A stretch of DNA of 64,000 nt from CALLPQ01 sp964392325. Lineage in GTDB: Bacteria; Pseudomonadota; Alphaproteobacteria; Caulobacterales; Parvularculaceae. This document shows positions 56,055 through 64,000 of this stretch, piece by piece (within the stretch, counting starts at the first letter, position 1; every line of letters begins with the position of its first letter). The stretch is from positions 1 to 64,000 of the forward strand of contig CAYMPJ010000017.1 of assembly GCA_964392325.1 (NCBI GenBank), given 5' to 3'. Below the pieces are notes generated by a model. It saw only the letters and a list, made by a program, of their open reading frames with translations, was not told where the DNA came from and searched no databases. The translations under genes and the position numbers were made by a program.

Positions 56055-56948
56055 ATGACCGTCGAAACGTCATCTGACAAAGTAAGCGAGGGTTATTCCC
56101 GGCCCGCTTCTATTGAAGAGCGAAGCAATCGCTTTTTCGTACACCCAATCTCTCAAATTTTTGCCGGATTAGCTATAAAGCTGAAAATTTCAGCGAATGC
56201 TGTGTCCGTTCTTGGCCTGTTAAGTGGCTGGTTAGCTGCAGGGCTCTATTTCTTCCAACCTGATAAGCTAATGATTATTGGCGGATTTATCGCCATGATT
56301 TTTTGGCATATTCTTGATGGAGCCGATGGAAGAGTAGCCCGCGCAACGGGAACAACCAGCGCTTTTGGCCGCCTCATCGATGGCGTGTGCGACCATCTCG
56401 TTTTTGCCGCCGTTTATATTTCAATAACAATCTCAATGATAATGCAGGGCGGACATTGGAGCCTGTGGATTATCGTTCTTAGCGCCGGGGCCAGCCATGC
56501 TACTCAGGCTGCTGGATATGAAGAGCGTCGCCAAAAATTTCAACGCCGTATGCGGGGCATCGCGCGCGATAAAGCGAATGAAAAAAATTTCGAAATAAAC
56601 AATAGAAAATCATTTTTTGCGATAGGCTATGATTTTTTACAGCGCTTCGTTGGCGGAGATCCCCATAGCCCATTAGATGATGCCTTGGAGCAAAACCGCG
56701 TTCAGAATGGCGACATTCCGGTAGATATTATCAACCTTACAGCGCCCAATGTTCGGGCCTGGTCGCTCCTCAATGCCAATAACCGGACAATTGCAATATT
56801 TTTAGCCTGTATGATCGGGAAACCGTTATATTATTTCGTGTGGGAACTAGTTATTTTAAACCTCGCCCTTTTAGCGCTCATTTTTTATGAAAAACGAACC
56901 GAAACTGAAATTGCCAATCAGGTTCGGCAAAATCAGCAAACCCGATAG
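56055..56948 (+). CDS. CDP-alcohol phosphatidyltransferase family protein (inositol lipid head-group transferase candidate)
   Basis: 297 aa. The catalytic signature D-x2-D-G-x2-A-R-x8-G-x3-D-x3-D is exact (DGADGRVAR..GRLIDGVCD, near 94-119). About 6 membrane spans with a cytoplasmic insertion of about 110 residues (150-260) that is longer than in PgsA or PssA. Enzymes of this fold join a CDP-alcohol to a second alcohol. In this cluster the donor could be CDP-diacylglycerol or CDP-inositol. 36 bp after the inositol-phosphate synthase. Confidence 0.86.
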   Translation: MTVETSSDKVSEGYSRPASIEERSNRFFVHPISQIFAGLAIKLKISANAVSVLGLLSGWLAAGLYFFQPDKLMIIGGFIAMIFWHILDGADGRVARATGTTSAFGRLIDGVCDHLVFAAVYISITISMIMQGGHWSLWIIVLSAGASHATQAAGYEERRQKFQRRMRGIARDKANEKNFEINNRKSFFAIGYDFLQRFVGGDPHSPLDDALEQNRVQNGDIPVDIINLTAPNVRAWSLLNANNRTIAIFLACMIGKPLYYFVWELVILNLALLALIFYEKRTETEIANQVRQNQQTR

Positions 56949-57073
56949 CTGCCCATGCTTTTAATACAAACCTCAACCAGCTATGGGCTAACTTGGTCAC
57001 ATTATCTAATGGGGTTTACAGATTTTAATTCCTTCCTGAAGCGCACGAGCGACAAACAAAGCAAAGATCAAAA

Positions 57074-58567
57074 ATGGCAGGACTAAAAGATGTTCGCGAT
57101 GTTTTGCGCGGTGCCATCGCCTCCGTTTTTGGCTTTGGCGGGCGCATGATTGCCCGTGCGGTACTGATGATAATCGCCGGGCGCTCGTTTGGAAGTGAAG
57201 CTCTGGGGGTTCTGGGTCAAGTTGCAGCGATCACAGAAATTGCTGCGATGATTGCCGTTATGGGATTAAAGCGCGGCCTACTAGATATTTTGAGTTATGA
57301 AGAAACCGCAGGACGCGCAGTAGAAGCAAAAATTCTGGAAGCATTATCAGCGGCGATGCTCCTTGGTCTGGTGATATCAGCCATTACACTCATTTTATGG
57401 TACGAGTTTGTGCCTGAACAATTCTCTCTCGCTCCTTTGTTGTTTCTCGGCATTCCTGCTCTGGTCTTCATAGAAATTACTCTAACCGCCATAAAACACA
57501 AACGCATTATTGGCTGGGATGTCTGGTCTCGCGCTGTAGCAGAGCCATGGGCTTTTCTGGCTTTAACAATCATCTTTCTACAACTTGGCATGCTCGAACA
57601 TGGTCTGATTATCGCTTATCTCGGTTCAATCGCAGTCGCCTTCATCGTTATCGCGATCGGATTTACGCGGACATACACTTTAAAAAATCTAATGAGTGCA
57701 CGGCCCCAACGTTCAAACTGGGTCGATGTAATGAAAAAAAGCGCTCCCGTTGCGGTCACCGATATTGGCTATATGGCGTTGCGCCGACTGGATCTTTTGG
57801 TCCTTGGTCGCTTTGTAAGCCCGGAAGCCGTTGGCATTTATTATATGGTCCAACAGCTCGCAACGGTTCCGCAAAAAACTTACGGCCTATTCGAGCCAAT
57901 GTTATCGCCCGTTATTGCCAGCCTTCATCATAAAGTTGAAACGCGCAAAATTCGTTCAAGCCTGATTGGCGTTTGTCGTTGGATTTTTATCATTCAAACT
58001 GCCGTAACAATACCCATGATCGTTTATGGCGATGCATTGCTTGGTGTTTTTGGTCGCGAATTTGCGATGGGCGCTGCGGTTTTAACAATTATACTTTTTG
58101 CCGAACTTGTTGATGGCACCTTCATGCCAACAGAAACCGCGCTTTTATTTAGTCGTCCTAAAATACCGCCAATATTGTTTGTCATCGCCCTTGCGATTGA
58201 AGTGATTGCAATTGCTATTTTTTCATCGCAGTTTGGGCTTATTGGCGCAGGGATAGGCTTTTTGATCGCCGTTGCCTTCCTCGCAATCGGGCGTCTTGGT
58301 ATGATCCAGAAACATATGGGGTTTGGATTAATCAATAAGGACTATATAAAACCAGCTCTTCTCGCGGTGGTGACGATCAGTTTAATGGTAGGCCTCAGAC
58401 AGACATTCCAGATACAAAATGGCTTGTTGATTGTTATACTTTTTATTTTTAGCATCCTCTTCTTTTTAGGTTCTGTCCGATTGGTTGCCCTAACAAAAGC
58501 GGACCAAGTTTTATTAAGAGCCTTAGGACAAAAACGCCGAAAAAACCGCGCGACCTCAAAAAAATAA
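57074..58567 (+). CDS. MOP-superfamily flippase (polysaccharide/lipid-linked export type)
   Basis: 497 aa with about 14 hydrophobic segments, as in Wzx/MATE-like flippases. The N-terminus (VLRGAIASVFGFGGRMIARAV..RSFGSEALGVLGQ) and the middle KKSAPVAVTDIGYMALRRLDLLVLGRF..EAVGIYY match the oligosaccharide-flippase family pattern. It would move an amphipathic lipid across the inner membrane. Placed between the head-group transferase and the nucleotidyltransferase of the inositol cluster, so it may move an inositol lipid or glycolipid derived from it. Confidence 0.82.
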   Translation: MAGLKDVRDVLRGAIASVFGFGGRMIARAVLMIIAGRSFGSEALGVLGQVAAITEIAAMIAVMGLKRGLLDILSYEETAGRAVEAKILEALSAAMLLGLVISAITLILWYEFVPEQFSLAPLLFLGIPALVFIEITLTAIKHKRIIGWDVWSRAVAEPWAFLALTIIFLQLGMLEHGLIIAYLGSIAVAFIVIAIGFTRTYTLKNLMSARPQRSNWVDVMKKSAPVAVTDIGYMALRRLDLLVLGRFVSPEAVGIYYMVQQLATVPQKTYGLFEPMLSPVIASLHHKVETRKIRSSLIGVCRWIFIIQTAVTIPMIVYGDALLGVFGREFAMGAAVLTIILFAELVDGTFMPTETALLFSRPKIPPILFVIALAIEVIAIAIFSSQFGLIGAGIGFLIAVAFLAIGRLGMIQKHMGFGLINKDYIKPALLAVVTISLMVGLRQTFQIQNGLLIVILFIFSILFFLGSVRLVALTKADQVLLRALGQKRRKNRATSKK

Positions 58568-58600
58568 AGAGAATATAAATTACTTGAAAATGGATTTACT

Positions 58601-59329
58601 ATGCAACAAATACAAACCTGTCTGATCGTTGCCGCAGGAATGGGCACAAGATTAAAACCCCACGGCGATATAAAGCCATTGGTTCAAGTCAATCAAATAT
58701 CCTTGATTGAGCACGCTATGATTAATGCGTCAAAGGCCGGCGTAACCGAATTTGTCGTCGTAACGGGCTATCGGTACCAGTTTCTTGAAGAGGAACTGGA
58801 GAAAATCAAAGAGCGCCATAGCTTCACAATTCAAACCGCACACAATAAAGACTATGAAAAACCAAATGGCCTATCCGTACTAAAAGGCGCGCCCCTATTA
58901 TCGGGACCGTTTTTTCTTACAATGTGCGATCATATGGTAGAACCGGCAATTTACGAATATCTGGCCAATATCAATCTTCCAGAAGATCATGTCGCCTTAG
59001 GCGTAGATTTCCGGCTGGATAACCCGGATGTGGATATTGAGGATGTGACGAAAGTGCTTGCCAATGGGCCCTATATCAAAAAAATTGGCAAAAATATTAG
59101 TGACTATAACGGGTATGATACGGGTGTTTTCCTCGCAAATTCGAGCCTGTTTGAGGCTATCGAGCAAAGTGCGCGCGATACGGATGATCCATCTATTTCA
59201 GGCGGCATGGAAATTTTATCAAATGCGAACCGGGCTGTCGCGGTCGACACAAAAGAGTCACGCTGGCTCGATGTCGATAGCCCGGATATTTTAAAGTTAG
59301 CGCAAGAATGGCAAAAATCTAAACCCTGA
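58601..59329 (+). CDS. Sugar/inositol-phosphate nucleotidyltransferase
   Basis: 242 aa. NTP-transferase core: LIVAAGMGTRLKPHGDIKPL near 8-27 (G-x-G-T-R-L-x-P..K), then FVVVTGYRYQFLEEELE, and metal Asp in FLTMCDHMVEP near 105-115, and YDTGVF. It is similar in size and motif to the inositol-1-phosphate cytidylyltransferase (IPCT) domain. Its neighbours (inositol-phosphate synthase and CDP-alcohol transferase) make CTP:inositol-phosphate cytidylyltransferase the best guess; a sugar-1-phosphate substrate is an alternative. Its stop directly abuts the convergent ggt stop. Confidence 0.78.
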   Translation: MQQIQTCLIVAAGMGTRLKPHGDIKPLVQVNQISLIEHAMINASKAGVTEFVVVTGYRYQFLEEELEKIKERHSFTIQTAHNKDYEKPNGLSVLKGAPLLSGPFFLTMCDHMVEPAIYEYLANINLPEDHVALGVDFRLDNPDVDIEDVTKVLANGPYIKKIGKNISDYNGYDTGVFLANSSLFEAIEQSARDTDDPSISGGMEILSNANRAVAVDTKESRWLDVDSPDILKLAQEWQKSKP

Positions 59330-61132
59330 TTAACAATGGGCAAAAGGTGCACATGCTCTTCCCCCGGGGCCGCGCCCATCTGAATAGCCATAAAACCACC
59401 CATCATCATAAACAATACTTTGCGGGCGGGTATACCAATTAAAAGGCTCCAGCTTATGTCCCTTTGTTTCAAGCTTGTTTTGCGTATCCTTACTTAATCC
59501 CGGTTCGAACAAAATTTGATCGGGTATCCATTGATGGTGTATACGCGGGGTCGCCGATGCTTCGGCAATATTCATATTATGATCAATAACATTGAGTATT
59601 ATATTTAAAACAGCCGTGATAATACGGCTTCCCCCCGGTGCACCTGTCACCAGAAACGGTTCGCCATTTTTAAAGACCAGCGTTGGGGTCATAGAACTTA
59701 ACGGGCGCTTGCCCGCCTCAATAGCATTTTTATCGCCGCCAACAAGTCCATACGCATTCGGGGCACCGGGAAGCGCTGAGAAATCATCCATTTCATTATT
59801 CAAGAAAATTCCGGTACCCGGAACAACAATAGAAGAGCCATAACTCAAATTCAGCGTATAGGTGTTGGAGACCATATTACCATCCTTATCGATGACAGAA
59901 ATATGCGTCGTATCCGGACTTTCAAATGGTACAGGGTTTCCGTGACCAATCTCACTTGAAGGCGTTGCGCGGTCGGGAGAAATCGTAGCAGCAAGTTCAG
60001 CCGCATAGCCCTTGCTGATTATACCCGCATCAGGAATTGTTTCATAATCGGGATCACCCAAAAACTCTGCGCGGTCCGCATAAGCACGCCGCATTGTTTC
60101 AGCAAGATAATGCATTGCGCCTGCTTCTTCGCGGGTTCCCTCGGGAATAGGCCGGGTTTCAAGAATATTGAGCATTTGCAACAAATGAACACCGCCCGAA
60201 CTTGGCGGCGGCATAGAGTGAACTTCATAACCCCGATAAGTCCCCTTTACTGCCTCGCGCTCAACGACCTTATAATTTGCCAAATCTTCAAGAGTTATAA
60301 GACCGCCATTGGCTTGCATATCTGCAACTATTTTTTGCGCGACCGGCCCCTGATAAAATCCCTCAAGTCCCTTTTTTGAAATCGCTTTGAGTGTTTTGGC
60401 CAAATCCTTTCGGGAAAATTTTTCTCCCGGCAGGTAGGCTGTTCCATCAGGCTTGAACATTTCCCGAAAAGTTGCGGCATTTTTAGATAACCGCTCGCGC
60501 GCATTTTCTATTTTTGCAGCCGCAAAAAACGAGAGCTCATAGCCTTTATCCGCAAGTTTAATTGCCGGGGCCATAACTTTACGTCTGGATAGACGACCAT
60601 ATTTTTCCTGCGCATGAAGAAGACCCGCAACTGTTCCGGGAACACCCGCAGAAAGATGGGAGTATCGAGCGAGCTGCGTATCGACTTCACCATCTTTATC
60701 GAGATACATATCTCTGGTAGCGAGGGCTGGTGCCATCTCGCGATAATCAAGCGCCACCGTTTCTCCGGTTTCACGCATATGGATCATCATAAAGCCGCCG
60801 CCGCCAATATTTCCCGCTTGAGGGAAAGTCACCGCCAGAGCAAAAGCAGTTGCAACCGCCGCATCGACAGCATTTCCCCCTTGCTCAAGAATATCAGCCC
60901 CAATCGCCGCCGCAAGACGCTCTTCGGCAACGATCATACCATGGCGGCTCCCGTGCGGCGTGTGCAGGGATGGTGGCAAAGGTGGGAGTTTATGGCCAAG
61001 ACTTTTCTCAACCGCCCGGGCCTGCCCGTACAATGACCCGTAAATTGGCTCATATGCCGGAAACCCAACTCCGATTGGACCAATCACGATACAACTCAAA
61101 ACAAAAGACAATAACATTCTTGTACGGATCAT
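59330..61132 (-). CDS. ggt: Gamma-glutamyltransferase
   Basis: 600 aa from the ATG at 61132 (RBS AGAGG; the frame is open to 61189). Signal peptide (MLLSFVLSCIVIGPIGVGFPA). Cleaves gamma-glutamyl bonds of glutathione in the periplasm. It is made as a proenzyme cut before the nucleophile Thr in DTTHISVIDKDGN; other motifs are NAVDAAVATAFAL, GNIGGGGFMMIH, YGSSIVVPGTGIFLNNEMDDF and GAPGGSRIITAVLN. Complete. Confidence 0.94.
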   Translation of the reverse strand: MIRTRMLLSFVLSCIVIGPIGVGFPAYEPIYGSLYGQARAVEKSLGHKLPPLPPSLHTPHGSRHGMIVAEERLAAAIGADILEQGGNAVDAAVATAFALAVTFPQAGNIGGGGFMMIHMRETGETVALDYREMAPALATRDMYLDKDGEVDTQLARYSHLSAGVPGTVAGLLHAQEKYGRLSRRKVMAPAIKLADKGYELSFFAAAKIENARERLSKNAATFREMFKPDGTAYLPGEKFSRKDLAKTLKAISKKGLEGFYQGPVAQKIVADMQANGGLITLEDLANYKVVEREAVKGTYRGYEVHSMPPPSSGGVHLLQMLNILETRPIPEGTREEAGAMHYLAETMRRAYADRAEFLGDPDYETIPDAGIISKGYAAELAATISPDRATPSSEIGHGNPVPFESPDTTHISVIDKDGNMVSNTYTLNLSYGSSIVVPGTGIFLNNEMDDFSALPGAPNAYGLVGGDKNAIEAGKRPLSSMTPTLVFKNGEPFLVTGAPGGSRIITAVLNIILNVIDHNMNIAEASATPRIHHQWIPDQILFEPGLSKDTQNKLETKGHKLEPFNWYTRPQSIVYDDGWFYGYSDGRGPGGRACAPFAHC

Positions 61133-61193
61133 TTTATACCTCTTGGTTTCGTTGCAAAATTTTAAAAACCTTGTTGGTAAAATCGACATGAAA

Positions 61194-61214
61194 AAAATAT
61201 CATCATCGATATTT
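61194..61214 (-). terminator. Weak AT-rich hairpin after the dehalogenase-like gene
   Basis: AAATATC / GATATTT stem between the haloalkane-dehalogenase-like gene and ggt. It is AT-only with a small loop and a poor T-tract, so this is low confidence. Confidence 0.2.
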
Positions 61215-61224
61215 TACCGTAACC

Positions 61225-62130
61225 CTATTCCAATCCAAAATATTCTAGTGCAGCTCTCGCAACGGGTTCACTATCTTCTTCTATATAATGGCCCATTTCT
61301 TTGAGTTCTAACAGAGGCGGTGCGCCGTGTATGGTTTCTTGTAGTTTGCGCATATGCGAAAATCCCAATACAGAATCTTTCATTCCAACAGCCAAAAAAC
61401 TCTTTCCCCTCCAGCGTTGTGACCAAAATTCGAAAGCTGCAAATACCGCATCCAGACCCTCACTCTCGCCGCCATCAACCATTACCATTTCGGGAAAGCG
61501 CCGAATACCCGTTTTATAGCTTCGGTCCGGAAAGGGGGCGATATAGGCATCTCGCTCGGCCGCACTCATTTTTGGTGCCGTCCGGCGCATCAAAGCCCCG
61601 ATATCAAGGTCAGGGTTTGAGCGACTATAAGTCCGCCACGCGGCAAAACCGGGACCAAGGTCTTCAACCAAGGGGATCATTGTGTTCACCGCAATCAAAT
61701 GCGTATAGCGACTGGGTGCATCCAGTGGCAAGGTTAACCCGACCAGCCCTCCCCACTCCTGACATGTCAGACAAATATTTTTAAGGTCCAGCGTTTCAAC
61801 AAATTGCAATAATGCGTTTCGGTGGAAGTAAAATGAATATGCACTCTCATCGATAGGTTTATCCGAACGTCCAAAACCGAACAAATCCACAGCAACCACC
61901 CGGTGACCCGCATTTAGAAATACCGGCATCATTTTGCGATAGACATAAGACCATGTTGGCATTCCATGTAGACACAGGAAGGTCACTTCCGCGTCCTTTG
62001 GCCCTTCATCAACATAATGCATTCTCAAGCCCTCAAAACCGGGCAGGTTTTCCAGATAGCGCGCATCAAAGGGCCAATCTTCTATACTTTCAAAACGTTC
62101 CTCGAGGGTACGAAGCGACCTAATTGTCAT
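61225..62130 (-). CDS. Haloalkane dehalogenase-like alpha/beta hydrolase with Glu at the nucleophile position
   Basis: 301 aa, collinear with DhlA-type (HLD-I) enzymes: HGMPTWSYVYRKM near 55-67, VAVDLFGFGRSDKP near 79-92, nucleophile elbow CQEWGGLVGLTLP near 123-135, acid Asp in VGMKDSVLG, and catalytic His in EMGHYIEED. The halide-binding Trp after the nucleophile is kept (Trp 126). But residue 125 is Glu (GAG codon) in place of the nucleophile Asp in all characterised members. The acid and His are intact. It may have lost or changed dehalogenase activity. Product name should be treated as family only. Confidence 0.83.
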   Translation of the reverse strand: MTIRSLRTLEERFESIEDWPFDARYLENLPGFEGLRMHYVDEGPKDAEVTFLCLHGMPTWSYVYRKMMPVFLNAGHRVVAVDLFGFGRSDKPIDESAYSFYFHRNALLQFVETLDLKNICLTCQEWGGLVGLTLPLDAPSRYTHLIAVNTMIPLVEDLGPGFAAWRTYSRSNPDLDIGALMRRTAPKMSAAERDAYIAPFPDRSYKTGIRRFPEMVMVDGGESEGLDAVFAAFEFWSQRWRGKSFLAVGMKDSVLGFSHMRKLQETIHGAPPLLELKEMGHYIEEDSEPVARAALEYFGLE

Positions 62131-62260
62131 GAAAACACTCCATTTGGCCTAGTTTTTATTGAGTCTACACTAAGTTCGGGCTAGTCAGTCTACTACACGA
62201 TATTGCCCGAAATTAATCGACTGAAAAGTTCCTATTGGCAAAAAAATGGAGAGTAAAGCC

Positions 62261-63685
62261 ATGACTGACCATAATGTAGACCTTGTTGTAATTGGTGCCG
62301 GTCCTGGTGGATATGTGGCGGCAATTCGTGCCAGCCAACTAGGCATGAAAACCATGGTCATTGAACGTGAACATCTGGGCGGTGTCTGCTCGAATTGGGG
62401 TTGTATCCCGACAAAAGCGCTTCTGAGAACGGCTGAAGTTTACACCAATATGAAACATGCTGATGCTTTCGGATTAACAGCCGACAATATCGGCTTCGAC
62501 CTTGATGCGGTTATCAAACGCTCCCGCGGTATCGCTGACAAGCTCGCTGGGGGTATCGCCTATCTATTGAAAAAACATAAAATTACTGTGCTGGATGGCG
62601 AGGCCAAGATTGCAAAAGCCAAAAATGGCAGCGGAGCGCCAATGGTTCAGGTGAAAACCAATTCCGGACTTGATAATGTAAAAGCAAAACATGTGATCAT
62701 CGCGACGGGCGCAAGAGCCAGAACAATCCCTGCCGCCGGGCTAGAGCCTGATGGAAAATTCATCTGGACTGCGAAAGAGGCAATGGTGCCTGACATCATG
62801 CCAAAATCCCTACTGGTCATTGGCTCGGGAGCCATCGGAATAGAGTTTGCGAGCTTTTACAATGCCCTTGGCGTGAAAACGACCGTCGTAGAGATGGTTG
62901 ATCGCGTTTTACCTGCTGAAGATGCAGAAATTTCAAAATTCGCGGAAAAACAGTTCAAAAAACAAGGCATGGAGATTTTGACAAAGGCTGGCGTTGAGAA
63001 GCTTGAAAAAGGCAAATCCAGCGTCAAAGCAACAATCAAACTCAAAGACGGAAAGACCAAAACTCTGGATGTCGAACGCGTTGTCCTTGCGGTCGGTATC
63101 ACTGGGAATGTTGAAAACCTCGGCCTTGAAGATGTCGGGGTCAAAGTTGATCGTGGCCATATTGTTGTGAATGAGTGGCTTGAGACTGGCGTTAAGGGCT
63201 TATACGCGATTGGCGATGTCGTCGGCGCACCTTGGCTCGCTCATAAGGCCTCTCATGAAGGGGTTATCTGTGTCGAGAAAATTGCTGGCTTAAATAGCGT
63301 TCACCCTCTCAACACTGATTTAATTCCCGGTTGCACTTATTGTCAGCCGCAAGTCGCAAGTGTTGGCCTTACCGAAGCAAAGGCAAAAGAGGCTGGCTAT
63401 AAAGTCAAGGTTGGTCGCTTCCCGTTCCATGGAAATGGTAAGGCCATCGCTCTTGGAGAATCGGAAGGATTGGTCAAAACAATATTTGACGAAAAAACCG
63501 GCGAGTTATTAGGCGCTCACCTGATTGGCGCTGAGGTAACCGAGCTTATTCAGGGGTTTGGCCTCGCAAAAACAATGGAAGCAACGGAAGAGGATTTGAT
63601 GCATACAATCTTCCCGCATCCAACATTGTCCGAAATGATGCATGAAAGTGTCTTGGACGCATATGGCAAAGTCGTTCATATCTAA
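62261..63685 (+). CDS. lpdA: Dihydrolipoyl dehydrogenase (E3)
   Basis: 474 aa from the ATG at 62261 (GGAGAG upstream; an in-frame ATG at 62246 contains that RBS). FAD-dependent reoxidation of lipoamide in 2-oxoacid dehydrogenase complexes. GAGPGGYVAAIRA (FAD), redox disulfide C-x4-C in GGVCSNWGCIPTKALL, NAD-binding IGSGAIGIEFASFY, GLYAIGDVVGAPWLAHKASHEG, and C-terminal HPHPTLSE (active-site His). The usual pdhA, pdhB and pdhC genes are not upstream in this window. Confidence 0.95.
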   Translation: MTDHNVDLVVIGAGPGGYVAAIRASQLGMKTMVIEREHLGGVCSNWGCIPTKALLRTAEVYTNMKHADAFGLTADNIGFDLDAVIKRSRGIADKLAGGIAYLLKKHKITVLDGEAKIAKAKNGSGAPMVQVKTNSGLDNVKAKHVIIATGARARTIPAAGLEPDGKFIWTAKEAMVPDIMPKSLLVIGSGAIGIEFASFYNALGVKTTVVEMVDRVLPAEDAEISKFAEKQFKKQGMEILTKAGVEKLEKGKSSVKATIKLKDGKTKTLDVERVVLAVGITGNVENLGLEDVGVKVDRGHIVVNEWLETGVKGLYAIGDVVGAPWLAHKASHEGVICVEKIAGLNSVHPLNTDLIPGCTYCQPQVASVGLTEAKAKEAGYKVKVGRFPFHGNGKAIALGESEGLVKTIFDEKTGELLGAHLIGAEVTELIQGFGLAKTMEATEEDLMHTIFPHPTLSEMMHESVLDAYGKVVHI

Positions 63686-63789
63686 AACATAACTTGCAGC
63701 CAGATGCGATAAATCCTTCGCTGAAATAATTCTTTACAAGGACCATGAATGAATTATCATTTACTCCAGATTTAAGAGGGGAGTTATAG

Positions 63790-64000
63790 ATGATAATATC
63801 TAAATTAAAGCGTTTAAAATGGCCTACGGCCTTGTTTTTATTCAATATTCTACTTGTCTCCTTGGTCTCTTGCAATCATTCGGACGGCCCGCTCCATTAT
63901 GATGTAGGTGAGACAGGGGGTATGTGCGGCGGCATTGCGGGTTTCACATGTGCAGGAGAAAATGATTACTGCGCCTATGAGCCTGGAGTTTGTAAAAGCG
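63790..64000 (+). CDS. Cys-rich lipoprotein, partial (runs off the window end)
   Basis: Starts at ATG 63790 with AGGGGAG upstream; 70 codons are visible. N-terminal lipoprotein signal with lipobox VSC (FNILLVSLVSC). After it is the Cys-rich start C-G-G-I-A-G-F-T-C then Y-C-A-Y-E-P-G-V-C, the spacing of Kazal/IGFBP-like domains seen in short secreted alphaproteobacterial proteins. The end of the gene is not seen. Confidence 0.65.
   Translation, partial: MIISKLKRLKWPTALFLFNILLVSLVSCNHSDGPLHYDVGETGGMCGGIAGFTCAGENDYCAYEPGVCKS

Overview
This window comes from an alphaproteobacterium, probably free-living and of moderate GC content. The evidence is the 5' end of an alphaproteobacterial-type 16S rRNA gene, a class I lysyl-tRNA synthetase, the order zinc-ribbon protein / ftsE / ftsX / YdcF / acyltransferase / DUF2125, the pair rpe / heparinase, and a DUF952 gene next to pyrD. 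Flagellar basal-body genes (flgB, flgC, fliE) point to a motile cell. No phage, insertion sequence, CRISPR array or tRNA gene was seen. A run of 100 N at 37888-37987 shows that this is a draft scaffold.

Layout. 1-1314: 16S rRNA 5' end on the minus strand with its leader and upstream region. 1315-9348: a Flp-pilin-like small peptide, a patatin-like protein, a soluble CapD-type nucleotide-sugar dehydratase, heparinase-like protein and rpe, a glycine-zipper lipoprotein, and small membrane proteins. 9499-14182: a GMC oxidoreductase, glmS and galE (cell-envelope sugars). 14208-21317: the ftsEX region with envelope and lipid genes, then an MFS transporter. 21360-30615: lysK, a GIY-YIG protein, a TerB-like protein, an SLC13 carrier, several small secreted proteins, DUF952-pyrD and a second patatin. 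30745-32154: flgB-flgC-small membrane protein-fliE. 32196-33747: tdk and dapF.

34003-46801 is the most unusual part. A giant repetitive surface protein (LEPR motif, DUF4347, cadherin/VCBS-like repeats) is followed by four tightly packed genes: a TolC-like outer-membrane lipoprotein, a small HlyD-like adaptor, a second HlyD-like adaptor with a large cytoplasmic N-terminal domain, and a PqqD-like/M50 metalloprotease/biotinyl-lipoyl fusion. No ABC transporter ATPase is present. I read this as a dedicated export and processing machine for the giant protein, with an M50 membrane protein where a type I system would have its ABC exporter. That function is inferred. The adhesin gene is split by the assembly gap, but the flanking repeats predict the missing length (534 bp, plus any multiple of 996 bp) and restore one reading frame.

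47597-51579 is a riboflavin operon (ribD-ribE-ribB-ribH-folE) under an FMN riboswitch whose terminator U-tract directly abuts the ribD start codon. 51627-54202 holds anmK and tyrS. 54864-59329 is a four-gene inositol cluster (inositol-phosphate synthase, CDP-alcohol phosphatidyltransferase, flippase, nucleotidyltransferase) that suggests inositol head groups made through CDP-inositol. The window closes with gamma-glutamyltransferase, a haloalkane-dehalogenase-like protein whose nucleophile Asp is replaced by Glu, lpdA, and the start of a Cys-rich lipoprotein.
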